The translations under genes were made by a program, and so were the position numbers. From NCBI RefSeq assembly GCF_014268445.2, contig NZ_CP077089.1, forward strand, positions 124,001-188,000: 64,000 nt of DNA. The letters run 5' to 3'. Under the pieces are notes generated by a model. That model saw only the letters and a list, made by a program, of their open reading frames with translations, was not told the origin of the DNA and did no database searches. This document shows, piece after piece, positions 1 to 9,049 of this stretch. The stretch is from Pseudomonas tensinigenes (lineage in GTDB: Bacteria; Pseudomonadota; Gammaproteobacteria; Pseudomonadales; Pseudomonadaceae). The number at the start of each line of letters is the position of its first letter. Position 1 is the first letter of the stretch.

Positions 1-780
1 CGCATGCACGTTTCCTGCTACGGCATCCTCGGTTACGCGCTGCTTACCTGTGCCACCTTCGGTGACGCTTTACGTCTGGCCATCCGGTATCCGGCGCTGT
101 TGGGAACACTTTTCGAGCTGAGCATGGAAGACGATGGCGAGCGCGTCTGGTTCGTCGCCGCCGATTATCGCGAGAGCCCGGCGATGGCGGTGTTCAATGC
201 CGAGTTTTGCCTGGTTTCACTGAAAGTGATTTGCGATGATTTGCTCGGGCATCCGTTGCCCTTGCGCGCGACGCGGTTCGAGCACGCCGCGCCGGACTAC
301 CGCGACAGCTATGCCGAACACTTCAGCTCACCGTTGCACTTCACCGCCAAGGACAACGCCTTTGCCTTCGATCGCCACTGGCTCGATCAACCGCTGCCGC
401 TGGCCGATGGCATTACCCATCAAGCCATGGCCGAACGGTGCCGCAAGCAGAATCTTGAGTTCACCGGGCGCCAAGCGTGGCTGGGGCGGATTCGTCAGTT
501 GCTCAGTGCCCAACTGAATGCCGCACCGGGGCTGGAAGGTCTGGCGCAACAGATGAAGTGTTCGCCACGTACCTTGCGCCGGCATCTCAAGGACATGGGC
601 AGCAGCTATCAGGAGTTGCTCGACGAACTGCGCTTCGAGCGAGCCAAGCAGATGTTGTGTGAGGATCAACTGCCGATCTACCGCATCGCCGAAACCCTAG
701 GCTTCAGCGAGACCGCCAGCTTCCGCCATGCCTTTGTACGCTGGAGCGGCGTTGCCCCCAGCCAGTTCCGCCCGCATTGA
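1..780 (+). CDS. AraC-family transcriptional regulator (5' end outside window)
   Basis: The visible part encodes about 258 residues and stays open to the left edge. Family members of this architecture are usually about 330-340 aa, so the N terminus is probably missing. The N-terminal part (GYALLTCATFGDALRLAIRY) looks like the arabinose-binding-type (PF12625) sensor domain. The last ~80 residues form the double helix-turn-helix of AraC proteins, with LAQQMKCSPRTLRRHL as the first HTH and IAETLGFSETASFRHAFVRW as the second. It is a DNA-binding activator acting in the cytoplasm. The downstream deacetylase gene is on the same strand, about 260 bases away behind a REP pair, so it is a possible target but not shown to be one. 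Confidence 0.9.
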   Translation, partial: RMHVSCYGILGYALLTCATFGDALRLAIRYPALLGTLFELSMEDDGERVWFVAADYRESPAMAVFNAEFCLVSLKVICDDLLGHPLPLRATRFEHAAPDYRDSYAEHFSSPLHFTAKDNAFAFDRHWLDQPLPLADGITHQAMAERCRKQNLEFTGRQAWLGRIRQLLSAQLNAAPGLEGLAQQMKCSPRTLRRHLKDMGSSYQELLDELRFERAKQMLCEDQLPIYRIAETLGFSETASFRHAFVRWSGVAPSQFRPH

Positions 781-789
781 CTGCTGACC

Positions 790-878
790 TGTGGGAGCGA
801 GCCTGCTCGCGAAAGCGCCAGATCAATCACATCCATGGTGCCTGACACGCCCTCTTCGCGAGCAGGCTCGCTCCCACA
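790..878. repeat. REP pair (REPIN), class 1
   Basis: Two near-perfect inverted arms, 790-813 (tgtgggagcgagcctgctcg and following) and 855-878, flank about 40 bases. Each arm contains its own small palindrome GCGAGCAGGCTCGC. The same unit recurs at 18946, 23866, 30308, 34591 and 57626. It is typical of Pseudomonas intergenic REP elements spread by a RAYT transposase, which is not encoded in this window. Confidence 0.9.
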
Positions 879-1037
879 GGAGATTTGTCGGTTTATTTCC
901 CGAACCCTCGATAAGGGGCGAATTTCGGTCAGAGTTTTTGGCCACATCCATCCCCTTTTGGCCTTTCCTGCCGTTTTCCGATTCGTCTTGTCCCGCAACA
1001 CTGACAACAACCGAATCAGCCCTGCGGAGAACAACAA

Positions 1038-2069
1038 ATGCTGACGATCTACTCAGACGATCATCACCTGCACCATGGCCGTTGCGAATTGATCGATGGC
1101 CAGCTCAAGCCCTGCTTCGAGATGCCATCGCGCGCCGACCATGTGCTGCAAAGGGTGCAGCAGCAGAACCTCGGCCCGGTCGAGGCGCCCAGGGATTTCG
1201 GCCTCGAACCGATTGCCCGTATCCACAGCCGCGACTACCTCGACTTCTTCAAAGGCGCCTGGGAGCGCTGGACCGAATTCAACACCGACGGCGACCTGCT
1301 GCCCTACACCTGGCCGGCGCGCACGCTACGTGCAATCAAACCGACCAGCCTGCACGGCCAGCTCGGCTATTACAGCTTCGATGGCGGCGCACCGATCACT
1401 GCCGGCACCTGGCAAGCCGCCTACAGCGCAGCGCAGGTTGCCCTGACCGCACAAGCGGCGATCCAGCAGGGTGCGCGCAGTGCCTTCGCCCTGTGTCGTC
1501 CGCCGGGACACCACGCTGCCAGCGATTTGATGGGCGGGTATTGCTACCTCAACAATGCGGCCATCGCGGCCCAGGCTTTCCTCGATCAGGGCCACCAGAA
1601 GGTCGCGATCCTCGATGTCGACTATCACCACGGCAACGGCACGCAGTCGATTTTCTACGAGCGCAGCGACGTGCTGTTCACCTCGATTCACGGCCATCCG
1701 GAAGCCGAGTTCCCCTTCTTCCTCGGGTACGAAGATGAACGTGGCGAAGGCGGCGGTGAAGGCTTCAACTTCAACTATCCGCTGCCTGCCGGTTCCGCCT
1801 GGGATGCCTGGAGCGCGGCACTGGATCAGGCCTGCAATGAAATCGACAGCTACGGCGCCGACATCATCGTCGTCTCGCTGGGGGTCGACACGTTCAAAGA
1901 CGATCCGATCTCGCAATTCAAACTCGACAGCCCGGACTATCTGGCAATGGGCAGGCGCATTGCCGCCCTCGGCAAACCCGTACTGTTTGTAATGGAGGGC
2001 GGTTACGCGGTGGAAGAAATCGGAATCAACGCAGTGAACGTACTTGAAGGTTTCGAAAGCGCGCAGTAA
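1038..2069 (+). CDS. histone deacetylase family protein (acetylpolyamine amidohydrolase-like)
   Basis: 343 aa, the usual length of bacterial acetylpolyamine amidohydrolases, which deacetylate N-acetylated putrescine, cadaverine or similar amines in the cytoplasm using an active-site zinc. Visible hallmarks are the tandem histidines in RPPGHHA (about residue 158), the metal-binding DVDYHHGNGT (about 193-202) and SLGVDTFKDDP (about 281-291), and the EGGY near the C terminus. It starts at the ATG preceded by GCGGAGAACAACAA. A strong terminator follows. The fold and chemistry are secure. The exact acetylated substrate cannot be read from sequence, although the length and N terminus resemble the Pseudomonas AphA/AphB group. 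Confidence 0.88.
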   Translation: MLTIYSDDHHLHHGRCELIDGQLKPCFEMPSRADHVLQRVQQQNLGPVEAPRDFGLEPIARIHSRDYLDFFKGAWERWTEFNTDGDLLPYTWPARTLRAIKPTSLHGQLGYYSFDGGAPITAGTWQAAYSAAQVALTAQAAIQQGARSAFALCRPPGHHAASDLMGGYCYLNNAAIAAQAFLDQGHQKVAILDVDYHHGNGTQSIFYERSDVLFTSIHGHPEAEFPFFLGYEDERGEGGGEGFNFNYPLPAGSAWDAWSAALDQACNEIDSYGADIIVVSLGVDTFKDDPISQFKLDSPDYLAMGRRIAALGKPVLFVMEGGYAVEEIGINAVNVLEGFESAQ

Positions 2070-2085
2070 CCCGAAAACAGCTGAG

Positions 2086-2110
2086 GACCCGCGCTCGCGG
2101 GTCTTTTTTT
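2086..2110 (+). terminator. rho-independent terminator
   Basis: Perfect 8-bp stem GACCCGCG / CGCGGGTC with a 2-base loop, followed by seven T. It lies 17 bases after the deacetylase stop codon. Confidence 0.93.
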
Positions 2111-2199
2111 GCCCGCAAGATTTATGTACCGCACACCTCCACGACGCGACCTCTACCTTGCCCTGATATGAATCTCTCTCGTCAGATCAGGAATGGCTC

Positions 2200-5100
2200 A
2201 TGCCCGATTTTCCCCTCCCCAATACCATTGATGTAGTGACCCAACTGATGACCGGCCCCTCGTTGCGCGAGGTCGCCTCGAAAACCCTGCAACCGGCACT
2301 CAAGACGCTGTATCCAACGCTGAACATTGATCCGCAACAGGCCATGGTGGTGACGCCGTCCTGGTTCTACGAGGGCGGGCGCATCGTCCCCGGCCGCGAG
2401 CAGATCGAATCGCTGACCGATGCTCTGGTACGGCTCACGCTGAACGGAACCACCGTGACCTACCTCGATGCAGAGCACTTTCTGACGCTGCAGCCCGGCA
2501 GACTGGCGATCCAGTTGCCGGTAAAGATCGACGCCGTCGGCCGCCTGCTCAACGAACTCGCGCCCCTGATGTTCGTGGCCTTCAAAGAGCAACATATTGC
2601 TTATTGGGGCGCATTCACCGCTGCGCATCAGCCACGCTGGCAGCAAATGTCGGACGCTCTGCGCAACGTCTGGAATGTCAGCGCCCGTACTGGCTGGGAC
2701 ACCGATCAACTGGCCATGGCTCAGGCTGTTTTCAAGGTCCCGGACAAGCACCAGCGTTTGCCCGCAGACCCCTACAAGACCCGCGCCTGCCTGATTGACC
2801 TCGATCAGAGCCAGGTCGCAGACGAAGACAGCAGTCACCTGACCCTGCTGGACAGCGCCGTACTGATCGGCACCGTCGGGCAGCGCACGATGATCCTGAC
2901 GTATTCAGTGATCCATGGCTTCCAGAGTTTCGATTCGCTGGATGAACTCGGTGAAGCACTGCCGCGCAAGTACTGGCAACGCACCCCTGACCGCGGGCTC
3001 AAGTGGCGGCTGGTGGAACCGCAAGGCAACTTCTTCGACCACCAGGCCTGCACTCTGATCGCGCTGGAAGGCGACGCGCTCGGCGAGATCAATTTCTTCG
3101 AAGGCCCGACATTCAATCTGCCCTACCCTCACACCGGTCGCCCCCGGCGGCCACCGCCAGGCATCAAGCCCCATGTCGACCGTCTGCGCCCGATGCTGCC
3201 TGCCTGGCTGGACAACGCCGCGCCCGCCGATCAGGCCGCTTTCAGTCGTTACCTGTTGGACCTGACGGTGTTGCAGCATTCGCACAAGGGTCGGTCGTTT
3301 CAGGCACAGGTCGTCAGTCTGCAGACCTTTACTCGTGAGGCCCTGACGCGGCAGATTCTCAAGGAGCACCCGAGCGCGGGCGAGGTGAAAATCGACGACA
3401 TCGAGATCAGCATCGCCAGTCTTGAGGTTTGGGGCACATTCGTCTTGCCGGGCCAGATTCAAACCAGGAGCCTGTCGCTGACCGAGCTTGCCCTGCAAAA
3501 CCTGGCAGGTCTGCCGCTGGGCAATAAAACCGTACGCTACAAGGGCGACAGTGCTCTGCCGGACTGGATGACCGTGGCTTATGTCGAGCGACTGGTGAGC
3601 ACCGTCGACATCGGCAAAACCTACCCCGCGCACCTGAAGAAGCTGCTGATTGACGATGCCGTGCAAGCGGCTGCCTTGCAGAAGCTTTACACCGGTCAGT
3701 TGGCTCTCGAACTACCGTTGCTAGCACTGCAAAACAAGATTCGTGGAACAGCAGGTATCGACGAGCAGGGTTACCGATACGTGGTCGCCGTCCTTGACGA
3801 CCGTGCCGAAGCGCGTCAAGTCGATGGGCAAGAGATCGTCATCCGGCCACTGGCGTTCGTAGCCCATCGCACAAGTTCAGCGGCCGACACCGTGACCAAC
3901 ATGTTCGTCATCGGCCCGCGCGACGCAAGCAAGGGCCCCTGCGTGCTTTATCGGCCGCTGTTCGACATGGCACTGATTCAGTACCCCAGTCACGCCAACC
4001 TGCTGTATTCGATCCGGCATTCACGACACCTGCGTGAGTCGGTACTGGCCTGGTTGCCGGACGATGTGCGATTCAATTACAGCCAGTTCGTGTTCACCGC
4101 TAAATTGCCGTCGGTGTGGACGATCCCGCAACTGTTGGTCAACCCGCTCACCTCAATCGATATGTCCGGCCCCGTTGCTCTGAGCACTGCCGTCATCGAA
4201 AGTGACATCTTGACGACCTTGCACACCACCAACGCTCAGGCTGTCATCACTCAAGCCGACCGCCAGTCTGTCTCCAATGCGGAAGCGCGTTGGGCCACAC
4301 TGAAAAGCGGCGGCTGGATGCTTTTCAATGCGGCACTGCCGTTTCTGGGCCGCAGTGTCGGCACGGCGGCATGGATCTGGCAGATCATGGACGACTTGCA
4401 GGAGATCAGCGACGTCGCCAATCAAGAGTCCGGCAAGTTTGCCTGGACGGCGCTGGCCGATATTTTCCTCGCGCTGGGCATGGTGCTCGCTCATCGCGCC
4501 GCGGTCGGCGACGCGCCCCCCGCCGAATCAGCCTATGTGGAACCAGAGGAAGAGGCGCAGGCAACAACCTCACGCCCGGCGCCGATCAAACCGTTGCGCT
4601 TGCCCGACGTCACCCGTACCGAGCTGCCCGCCGCCCATGAATCCTCGGTCAACGCCATGGCCGCGCTACTGCGCTCGCCCCTGGCGCTGAAATCCCTGCT
4701 CGACCGTTTCAACGTCGAGAAACCAGAAGGGCTTGGTGATGCCGCCAGTACCGGTCGACATCAACACCTCTATGCACATCAGAACAAATGGTATGCCCCC
4801 GTCGGCAAACGCTGGTTTGAGGTCGCGATCAATGACAACGAAGATGTGCAGATCATCGACACGCGTATGCAATCGCTGATATCCGGCCCCTTACTCACCC
4901 GCAGCACCGGCGGTCTATGGGTGGTCGACCTGCGCTTGCGCCTGCGCGGGGGCGGGCTGCGCAATCGCCGCAAGGACGCCAAGAGCAAAAGCGACAGGCA
5001 AGCGAAAAAACTGACCATCGACCTCAAGGCTTTCGACTTGACGATGGAGGACAAACAGAACCGACTCGATCAAGCCCACAGCGCAATGCTCTCGGCTCAA

Positions 5101-6813
5101 CCACAAGCCCTGGCAGCGGCACGCCAGCAGTATCTGGACACCCTCGATGCGCAGAGCAAGGACTACGGCGCGAACATCGAGAAGATCAAGGCATTGAACC
5201 TCGCGCAGGACATTCCCAACTATCGCACGACGATGATCCAACGGTTGGAGATGCAATTGTTTCTTGGCCAGGAGTGGCTCAGCCAGCATTCCACCGACTA
5301 TCAAACCAATGTAATGACGACGATGGCGATGATTGCGGACGACACCCGCGTCGAGCGGCAGGCCTTTATCCAGGCCTGTGAACAAATGACTGATCAGACC
5401 CAGGGCATCATCGACAAGATCGAGTCGGCGCATAGCCGATTCCGCGAGCTCGAACTGCTTGGCAGGGACGCCGTGGAAACCCTGGCCATTTATCGAAAAG
5501 CGCTGCCGGCCTACGATTTGAATGATCTCAAGCTGTTGCAGATCAGCCTTGGCCAAGAGATTTGCATCAAGCCCGGCGAAACAGCAATCCGCGCCGATGC
5601 GCAACAGACACTGGAAACGCTTATTGAAGATGCTGCGCTGAATATTCAGAGTTCACTGAACCTGACCGCTGACGAAAGCCTGAGCAATCTGCGCGAAAGA
5701 ATCGACGCCCTGAGCAATGTCTCGGAACAGTTTGCCGCTGTGGATCAACGCTTTGCCGATTTCGCCGTAGAGTTTCCCGAGCAGATTCAGTCGGCTCGAC
5801 TGGGGCACGTGCGCACTCGAGTGATCGAGTTCAAGGCGCAAACCGATGTGCGACTGGCGGATCTGCTGCGTAACAAACACTTGCTGGATCCCCAGCCCGG
5901 CCCATCGAGACCGCCTTCGGCCTCGGCCTCCAGCCGAAAAATCATCAAGACCCGATTCAAAGGCACCCTGGTCGGCGAACGAAAAAAGAGTATTGATGGC
6001 CACGACACCGACCTGGTTGAAGTGCGCAGCGAACTGACCGGGGTAATCGCTACGTTTCATGAGAAGACGCCGGGGGAGTGGGTCGAACACGGCACGACGC
6101 CATCGCCTCCTGCCAGACCCAAGGCCAGGCCGAATCTTAAAACCAGCATTGAGGAGGGGCAGGCGTTGATCGATGGCCTGCCTGCGTTCGAACAGCGTAC
6201 CGAGGCCCGCATCAAACGCGCACAACGAATTCCGGTCGAGATTGAAGAGGCCTTTCATAATCATGCTGCCCGCCTGCGCAAGGCCAACGCGGCGATCGAT
6301 GAAGCGTTGACGGCAAGCAATCTCACTGCCGGCTCGTCACCCGGGACGGAAACCCTTGGTCACGCCCTCAATGATGCCGCGACCCGTCTTTACGAAAAAG
6401 GCACCAGCCTGCGCATCAACATGATCAAACAGCAACCGCCCACGGCCGCAGGGGTTGAGTGGCTGAAAAGCCAACGTGAAGTAAACATCACCAAAACCGT
6501 TACTCGACGCAGGCTGAAAAAACACGCCAACGACTTTCTCGACGAATACGAAGTACGCGATGCGAAAACCGACAAGGTCCTGTGCTATGCGCACTTTCAC
6601 TATCAAAGTGTAGACGCCCCGCTGACACCCATCGGTGCCGCACACATGAAAACCGTGGCACAGCGTCGCCTCGGTGGTGCATATGACTTGCGCGGCTTGA
6701 ACAATCAGCAAGTGATCGAAATTCATCGCAGCGAGATTCTTTCAAGCCAGCTCGCCGAAAGCGTTTTCTTCACGCCCGCCAAGCCAGATGTAAGCGGGTC
6801 AGCGCCGCTTTGA
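2200..6813 (+). CDS. dermonecrotic toxin domain-containing protein (DUF6543 type), 1537 aa
   Basis: A giant single-gene protein with no signal peptide. The first ~700 residues resemble the dermonecrotic-toxin-like N-terminal domain (DUF6543) of many Pseudomonas and Xanthomonas proteins. Two hydrophobic stretches follow at about residues 707-730 and 747-768, and could be membrane-insertion segments. A proline/glutamate-rich linker lies near 775-805. Long helical, glutamine- and alanine-rich stretches that look coiled-coil span about 930-1240. A second Pro/Ser-rich linker (PGPSRPPSASASS) lies near 1230, and a small C-terminal globular part runs to the end. The start follows caggaatggctc. It stands alone between a terminator and a convergent regulator, and no immunity-like small gene is adjacent. 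The toxic role is inferred from the family name only; target and export route are unknown. Confidence 0.75.
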   Translation: MPDFPLPNTIDVVTQLMTGPSLREVASKTLQPALKTLYPTLNIDPQQAMVVTPSWFYEGGRIVPGREQIESLTDALVRLTLNGTTVTYLDAEHFLTLQPGRLAIQLPVKIDAVGRLLNELAPLMFVAFKEQHIAYWGAFTAAHQPRWQQMSDALRNVWNVSARTGWDTDQLAMAQAVFKVPDKHQRLPADPYKTRACLIDLDQSQVADEDSSHLTLLDSAVLIGTVGQRTMILTYSVIHGFQSFDSLDELGEALPRKYWQRTPDRGLKWRLVEPQGNFFDHQACTLIALEGDALGEINFFEGPTFNLPYPHTGRPRRPPPGIKPHVDRLRPMLPAWLDNAAPADQAAFSRYLLDLTVLQHSHKGRSFQAQVVSLQTFTREALTRQILKEHPSAGEVKIDDIEISIASLEVWGTFVLPGQIQTRSLSLTELALQNLAGLPLGNKTVRYKGDSALPDWMTVAYVERLVSTVDIGKTYPAHLKKLLIDDAVQAAALQKLYTGQLALELPLLALQNKIRGTAGIDEQGYRYVVAVLDDRAEARQVDGQEIVIRPLAFVAHRTSSAADTVTNMFVIGPRDASKGPCVLYRPLFDMALIQYPSHANLLYSIRHSRHLRESVLAWLPDDVRFNYSQFVFTAKLPSVWTIPQLLVNPLTSIDMSGPVALSTAVIESDILTTLHTTNAQAVITQADRQSVSNAEARWATLKSGGWMLFNAALPFLGRSVGTAAWIWQIMDDLQEISDVANQESGKFAWTALADIFLALGMVLAHRAAVGDAPPAESAYVEPEEEAQATTSRPAPIKPLRLPDVTRTELPAAHESSVNAMAALLRSPLALKSLLDRFNVEKPEGLGDAASTGRHQHLYAHQNKWYAPVGKRWFEVAINDNEDVQIIDTRMQSLISGPLLTRSTGGLWVVDLRLRLRGGGLRNRRKDAKSKSDRQAKKLTIDLKAFDLTMEDKQNRLDQAHSAMLSAQPQALAAARQQYLDTLDAQSKDYGANIEKIKALNLAQDIPNYRTTMIQRLEMQLFLGQEWLSQHSTDYQTNVMTTMAMIADDTRVERQAFIQACEQMTDQTQGIIDKIESAHSRFRELELLGRDAVETLAIYRKALPAYDLNDLKLLQISLGQEICIKPGETAIRADAQQTLETLIEDAALNIQSSLNLTADESLSNLRERIDALSNVSEQFAAVDQRFADFAVEFPEQIQSARLGHVRTRVIEFKAQTDVRLADLLRNKHLLDPQPGPSRPPSASASSRKIIKTRFKGTLVGERKKSIDGHDTDLVEVRSELTGVIATFHEKTPGEWVEHGTTPSPPARPKARPNLKTSIEEGQALIDGLPAFEQRTEARIKRAQRIPVEIEEAFHNHAARLRKANAAIDEALTASNLTAGSSPGTETLGHALNDAATRLYEKGTSLRINMIKQQPPTAAGVEWLKSQREVNITKTVTRRRLKKHANDFLDEYEVRDAKTDKVLCYAHFHYQSVDAPLTPIGAAHMKTVAQRRLGGAYDLRGLNNQQVIEIHRSEILSSQLAESVFFTPAKPDVSGSAPL

Positions 6814-8323
6814 TCGCCGGCTCAGGGACAGCGGCAAAACCCAGCACCAGCCCGGCACGCTGGTCCAGAGGCGTGGTGGAATCGGGCAGCCAATAGCTGC
6901 TCAAGCCGTTGATCTCAACATCGACACGAGCAGCCTGCGCGATCAACTGCTGCTCGCGTTCGATGCTGTCAACGGCCACGGTCAGATGCAGCCCGGCGGA
7001 AACGGCGGGTAAATCGCCCACACCGGCAATGGCTGCCGGCCAACCGTCGAGCAAAGTGTTGCGACGGCTCAGGGCGGCGCGACGCATGCGTCGGATATGC
7101 CGCTGAAAATGCCCGGCCGCCATGAACTCGGCCATCACGGCCTGGGTACTCACCTCGGAATGCCGGACATCCACCGCCCGGCGTTGCGAGAACGCATCGA
7201 CCAACGCGGGGGGCAGCACCAGATAACCGAGGCGCAATGCCGGGAACGCGACCTTGCCGAAAGTGCCGACATACAGCACGCGTCCCTGTCGATCGAGTGC
7301 CGCCAACGGTGCCAGTGGTGCACCGGTGTAGCGGTACTCGCCATCGTAGTCATCCTCGACGATCCAGCCTTGGCAACGCTCGGCCCAGGCGAGCAGTTCA
7401 AGACGTCGCGCCAGGCTCATCACCACGCCGGTCGGGTATTGATGCGAGGGCGTGACATACGCAACCCGACAATCCCCGGTGGCCGACAGCGCCGAGCAAT
7501 CCATGCCCTCTTCGTCCACGGCAATGCCGTGCAAACGAGCGCCCGCCACGGCGAACGCATGACCGGCCGCGCGGTAGCCCGGATTCTCGATCGCCACAGC
7601 ATCGCCCGGCTCCACCAGCAACTGTGCACAAAGGCTAATGCCCTGTTGTGCGCCGCTGGTGATCACAATTTGCTCAGGTGAGCACTGCATGCCGCGCGAA
7701 CTGCGCAAATAGGCGGCGATCATTGCACGCAGGCGCGCGTCGCCGGACGGGTCGCCGTAACACAGCTGCTCCAGATCCGGTTTACGCCAGAAAGCCGCAT
7801 TCAGCTTGGCCCACACCTCAAACGGGAACAGATCAAACGCCGGTACACCGACCCGAAATGCTCGTGGCGGACCACTCGGTGGCCGGGCCAAATGGTTCTT
7901 TTCGATGCGCGAAAAACTATCGTTGTGGATAACTTTACTGGATGGAATCACAGGTAAATCCAGCCAATTTGTGGATAAGGCTGTGGGTAAGCCTGTTGAA
8001 AACCCTGTGGATACTTTTGTGGATAGTTTTTTCGCAGGGCTCGCTACCGGCATCAATTGTGCGACGTAGGTGCCATCCCCTACCCGCCCTTCGATAAAGC
8101 CTTCGGCATACAGTTGATCGTAGGCGCGCACCACGCTGTTGCGGGAAATCCCCAACGCCGCCGCCAGATCGCGACTGGCCGGCAACCGCGTGCCGCTCGC
8201 CAGCCGTCCATCCAGTACCCGCAGGCGCAATGCCTGATAGAGCTGACGACTCAACCCCTGGCGGCGATCCAGCTCGATACCGGCGGGGTTGAATGGCATG
8301 GACATCGTTGGCAAATCGGACAT
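6770..8323 (-). CDS. MocR-type PLP-dependent transcriptional regulator
   Basis: 517 aa. An N-terminal GntR winged helix (about residues 10-75, with SRDLAAALGISRNSVVRAYDQL) is joined by a long linker to a fold-type-I aminotransferase domain. In that domain, GTFGKVAFPALRLGY carries the expected PLP-binding lysine, and SGAQQGISL and VEDDYDGEYRY are family signatures. Such proteins sense PLP or an amino-acid adduct and bind DNA; they rarely catalyse transamination. The gene is divergent from paiB, the classic position for its regulatory target. Its 3' end overlaps the toxin gene tail-to-tail by 44 bases. The linker is unusual: it contains repeated ST dipeptides encoded by the DnaA-box-like repeat cluster at 7924-8026. 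Confidence 0.92.
   Translation of the reverse strand: MSDLPTMSMPFNPAGIELDRRQGLSRQLYQALRLRVLDGRLASGTRLPASRDLAAALGISRNSVVRAYDQLYAEGFIEGRVGDGTYVAQLMPVASPAKKLSTKVSTGFSTGLPTALSTNWLDLPVIPSSKVIHNDSFSRIEKNHLARPPSGPPRAFRVGVPAFDLFPFEVWAKLNAAFWRKPDLEQLCYGDPSGDARLRAMIAAYLRSSRGMQCSPEQIVITSGAQQGISLCAQLLVEPGDAVAIENPGYRAAGHAFAVAGARLHGIAVDEEGMDCSALSATGDCRVAYVTPSHQYPTGVVMSLARRLELLAWAERCQGWIVEDDYDGEYRYTGAPLAPLAALDRQGRVLYVGTFGKVAFPALRLGYLVLPPALVDAFSQRRAVDVRHSEVSTQAVMAEFMAAGHFQRHIRRMRRAALSRRNTLLDGWPAAIAGVGDLPAVSAGLHLTVAVDSIEREQQLIAQAARVDVEINGLSSYWLPDSTTPLDQRAGLVLGFAAVPEPAIKAALTRLHLAWRA
7924..8026 (+). other. cluster of five DnaA-box-like 9-mers inside the MocR linker
   Basis: On the + strand TGTGGATAA occurs at 7924-7932 and 7970-7978; both are perfect complements of the DnaA R1 box TTATCCACA. 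One-mismatch copies occur at 7982-7990 (TGTGGGTAA), 8006-8014 (TGTGGATAC) and 8018-8026 (TGTGGATAG). All five point the same way. They are translated on the other strand as the ST-rich linker of the MocR protein. Confidence 0.8.
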
Positions 8324-8340
8324 GACAATGGACCTATGAA

Positions 8341-8373
8341 ATTGGTCATCAATGGCTCTTACAACAGACCAAT
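8341..8373. promoter_or_regulatory. candidate MocR operator between divergent mocR and paiB
   Basis: ATTGGTC (8341-8347) and GACCAAT (8367-8373) form a perfect 7-bp inverted repeat with a 19-base spacer. It lies in the 92-base gap between the MocR start and the paiB start. A related GGACCTAT lies at 8330-8337, closer to the MocR gene. MocR regulators typically bind repeated half-sites in exactly this position. Binding itself is inferred. Confidence 0.5.
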
Positions 8374-8415
8374 AGCCTGCCTACGATGCAGGCATTCGCC
8401 AAGGAAAATCTGTCC

Positions 8416-9039
8416 ATGTACACGCCACGCGCCTTTGCCATCGAAGACCTGTCCCAACTGCACGAACTGATTCTCGCCACCCGCCTCGCCATTCTGGTGA
8501 CTCACGGCGAAAACGGCCTGCAAGCCAGCCATGTGCCGGTGCTGCTGCATTGCGAACAAGGCGAGTACGGCACGCTCTACGGGCACCTGGCCCGCGCCAA
8601 CCCGCAATGGAAAGACTTGCGCGACGGCGCCGAGGCCATGCTGATCTTCGCTGGCGCCGACGCCTACGTCAGCCCGGGCTTTTATCCGAGCAAGGCCGAG
8701 CACGGCAAAGTCGTGCCGACCTGGAACTACATCGCCGTGCACGCCTATGGCCACGCCGAAACCTTCAGCGATGGTGGGCGTTTGCTCGACATCGTCAGCA
8801 CCCTCACCGACCGTCATGAAGCCGGCCGCGCACAACCGTGGTCCGTCGCCGATGCGCCTGCCGATTACATCGACGGCATGCTCAAAGCGATTGTCGGTTT
8901 CGCCATTCCCATCGACCGCCTCGAAGGCAAACGCAAGCTCAGCCAGAACCGCAGTGCCGAAGACATTGCCGGCGTGCGCGAAGGCCTGGCGGCCAGCCCG
9001 GAAATCAATGATCAAACCCTCGCCCGATTGATGCGCTAA
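8416..9039 (+). CDS. paiB: PaiB-family FMN-binding negative regulator
   Basis: 207 aa from the ATG at 8416, preceded by AAGGAAAATCTGTCC. An upstream in-frame ATG at 8386 would add ten residues but has no ribosome site. MYTPRAFAIEDL, THGENGLQASHVPVLL, GHLARANPQW and VVPTWNYIAVHAYG are characteristic of the PaiB family, which has a split-barrel FMN-binding fold. In Bacillus subtilis paiB is co-transcribed with paiA, a GNAT polyamine acetyltransferase. Here two GNAT genes follow at 10- and 12-base gaps, so the arrangement is analogous. A PLP/FMN-type small-molecule function is as likely as direct DNA binding. Confidence 0.88.
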   Translation: MYTPRAFAIEDLSQLHELILATRLAILVTHGENGLQASHVPVLLHCEQGEYGTLYGHLARANPQWKDLRDGAEAMLIFAGADAYVSPGFYPSKAEHGKVVPTWNYIAVHAYGHAETFSDGGRLLDIVSTLTDRHEAGRAQPWSVADAPADYIDGMLKAIVGFAIPIDRLEGKRKLSQNRSAEDIAGVREGLAASPEINDQTLARLMR

Positions 9040-9049
9040 GGAAATTCCC

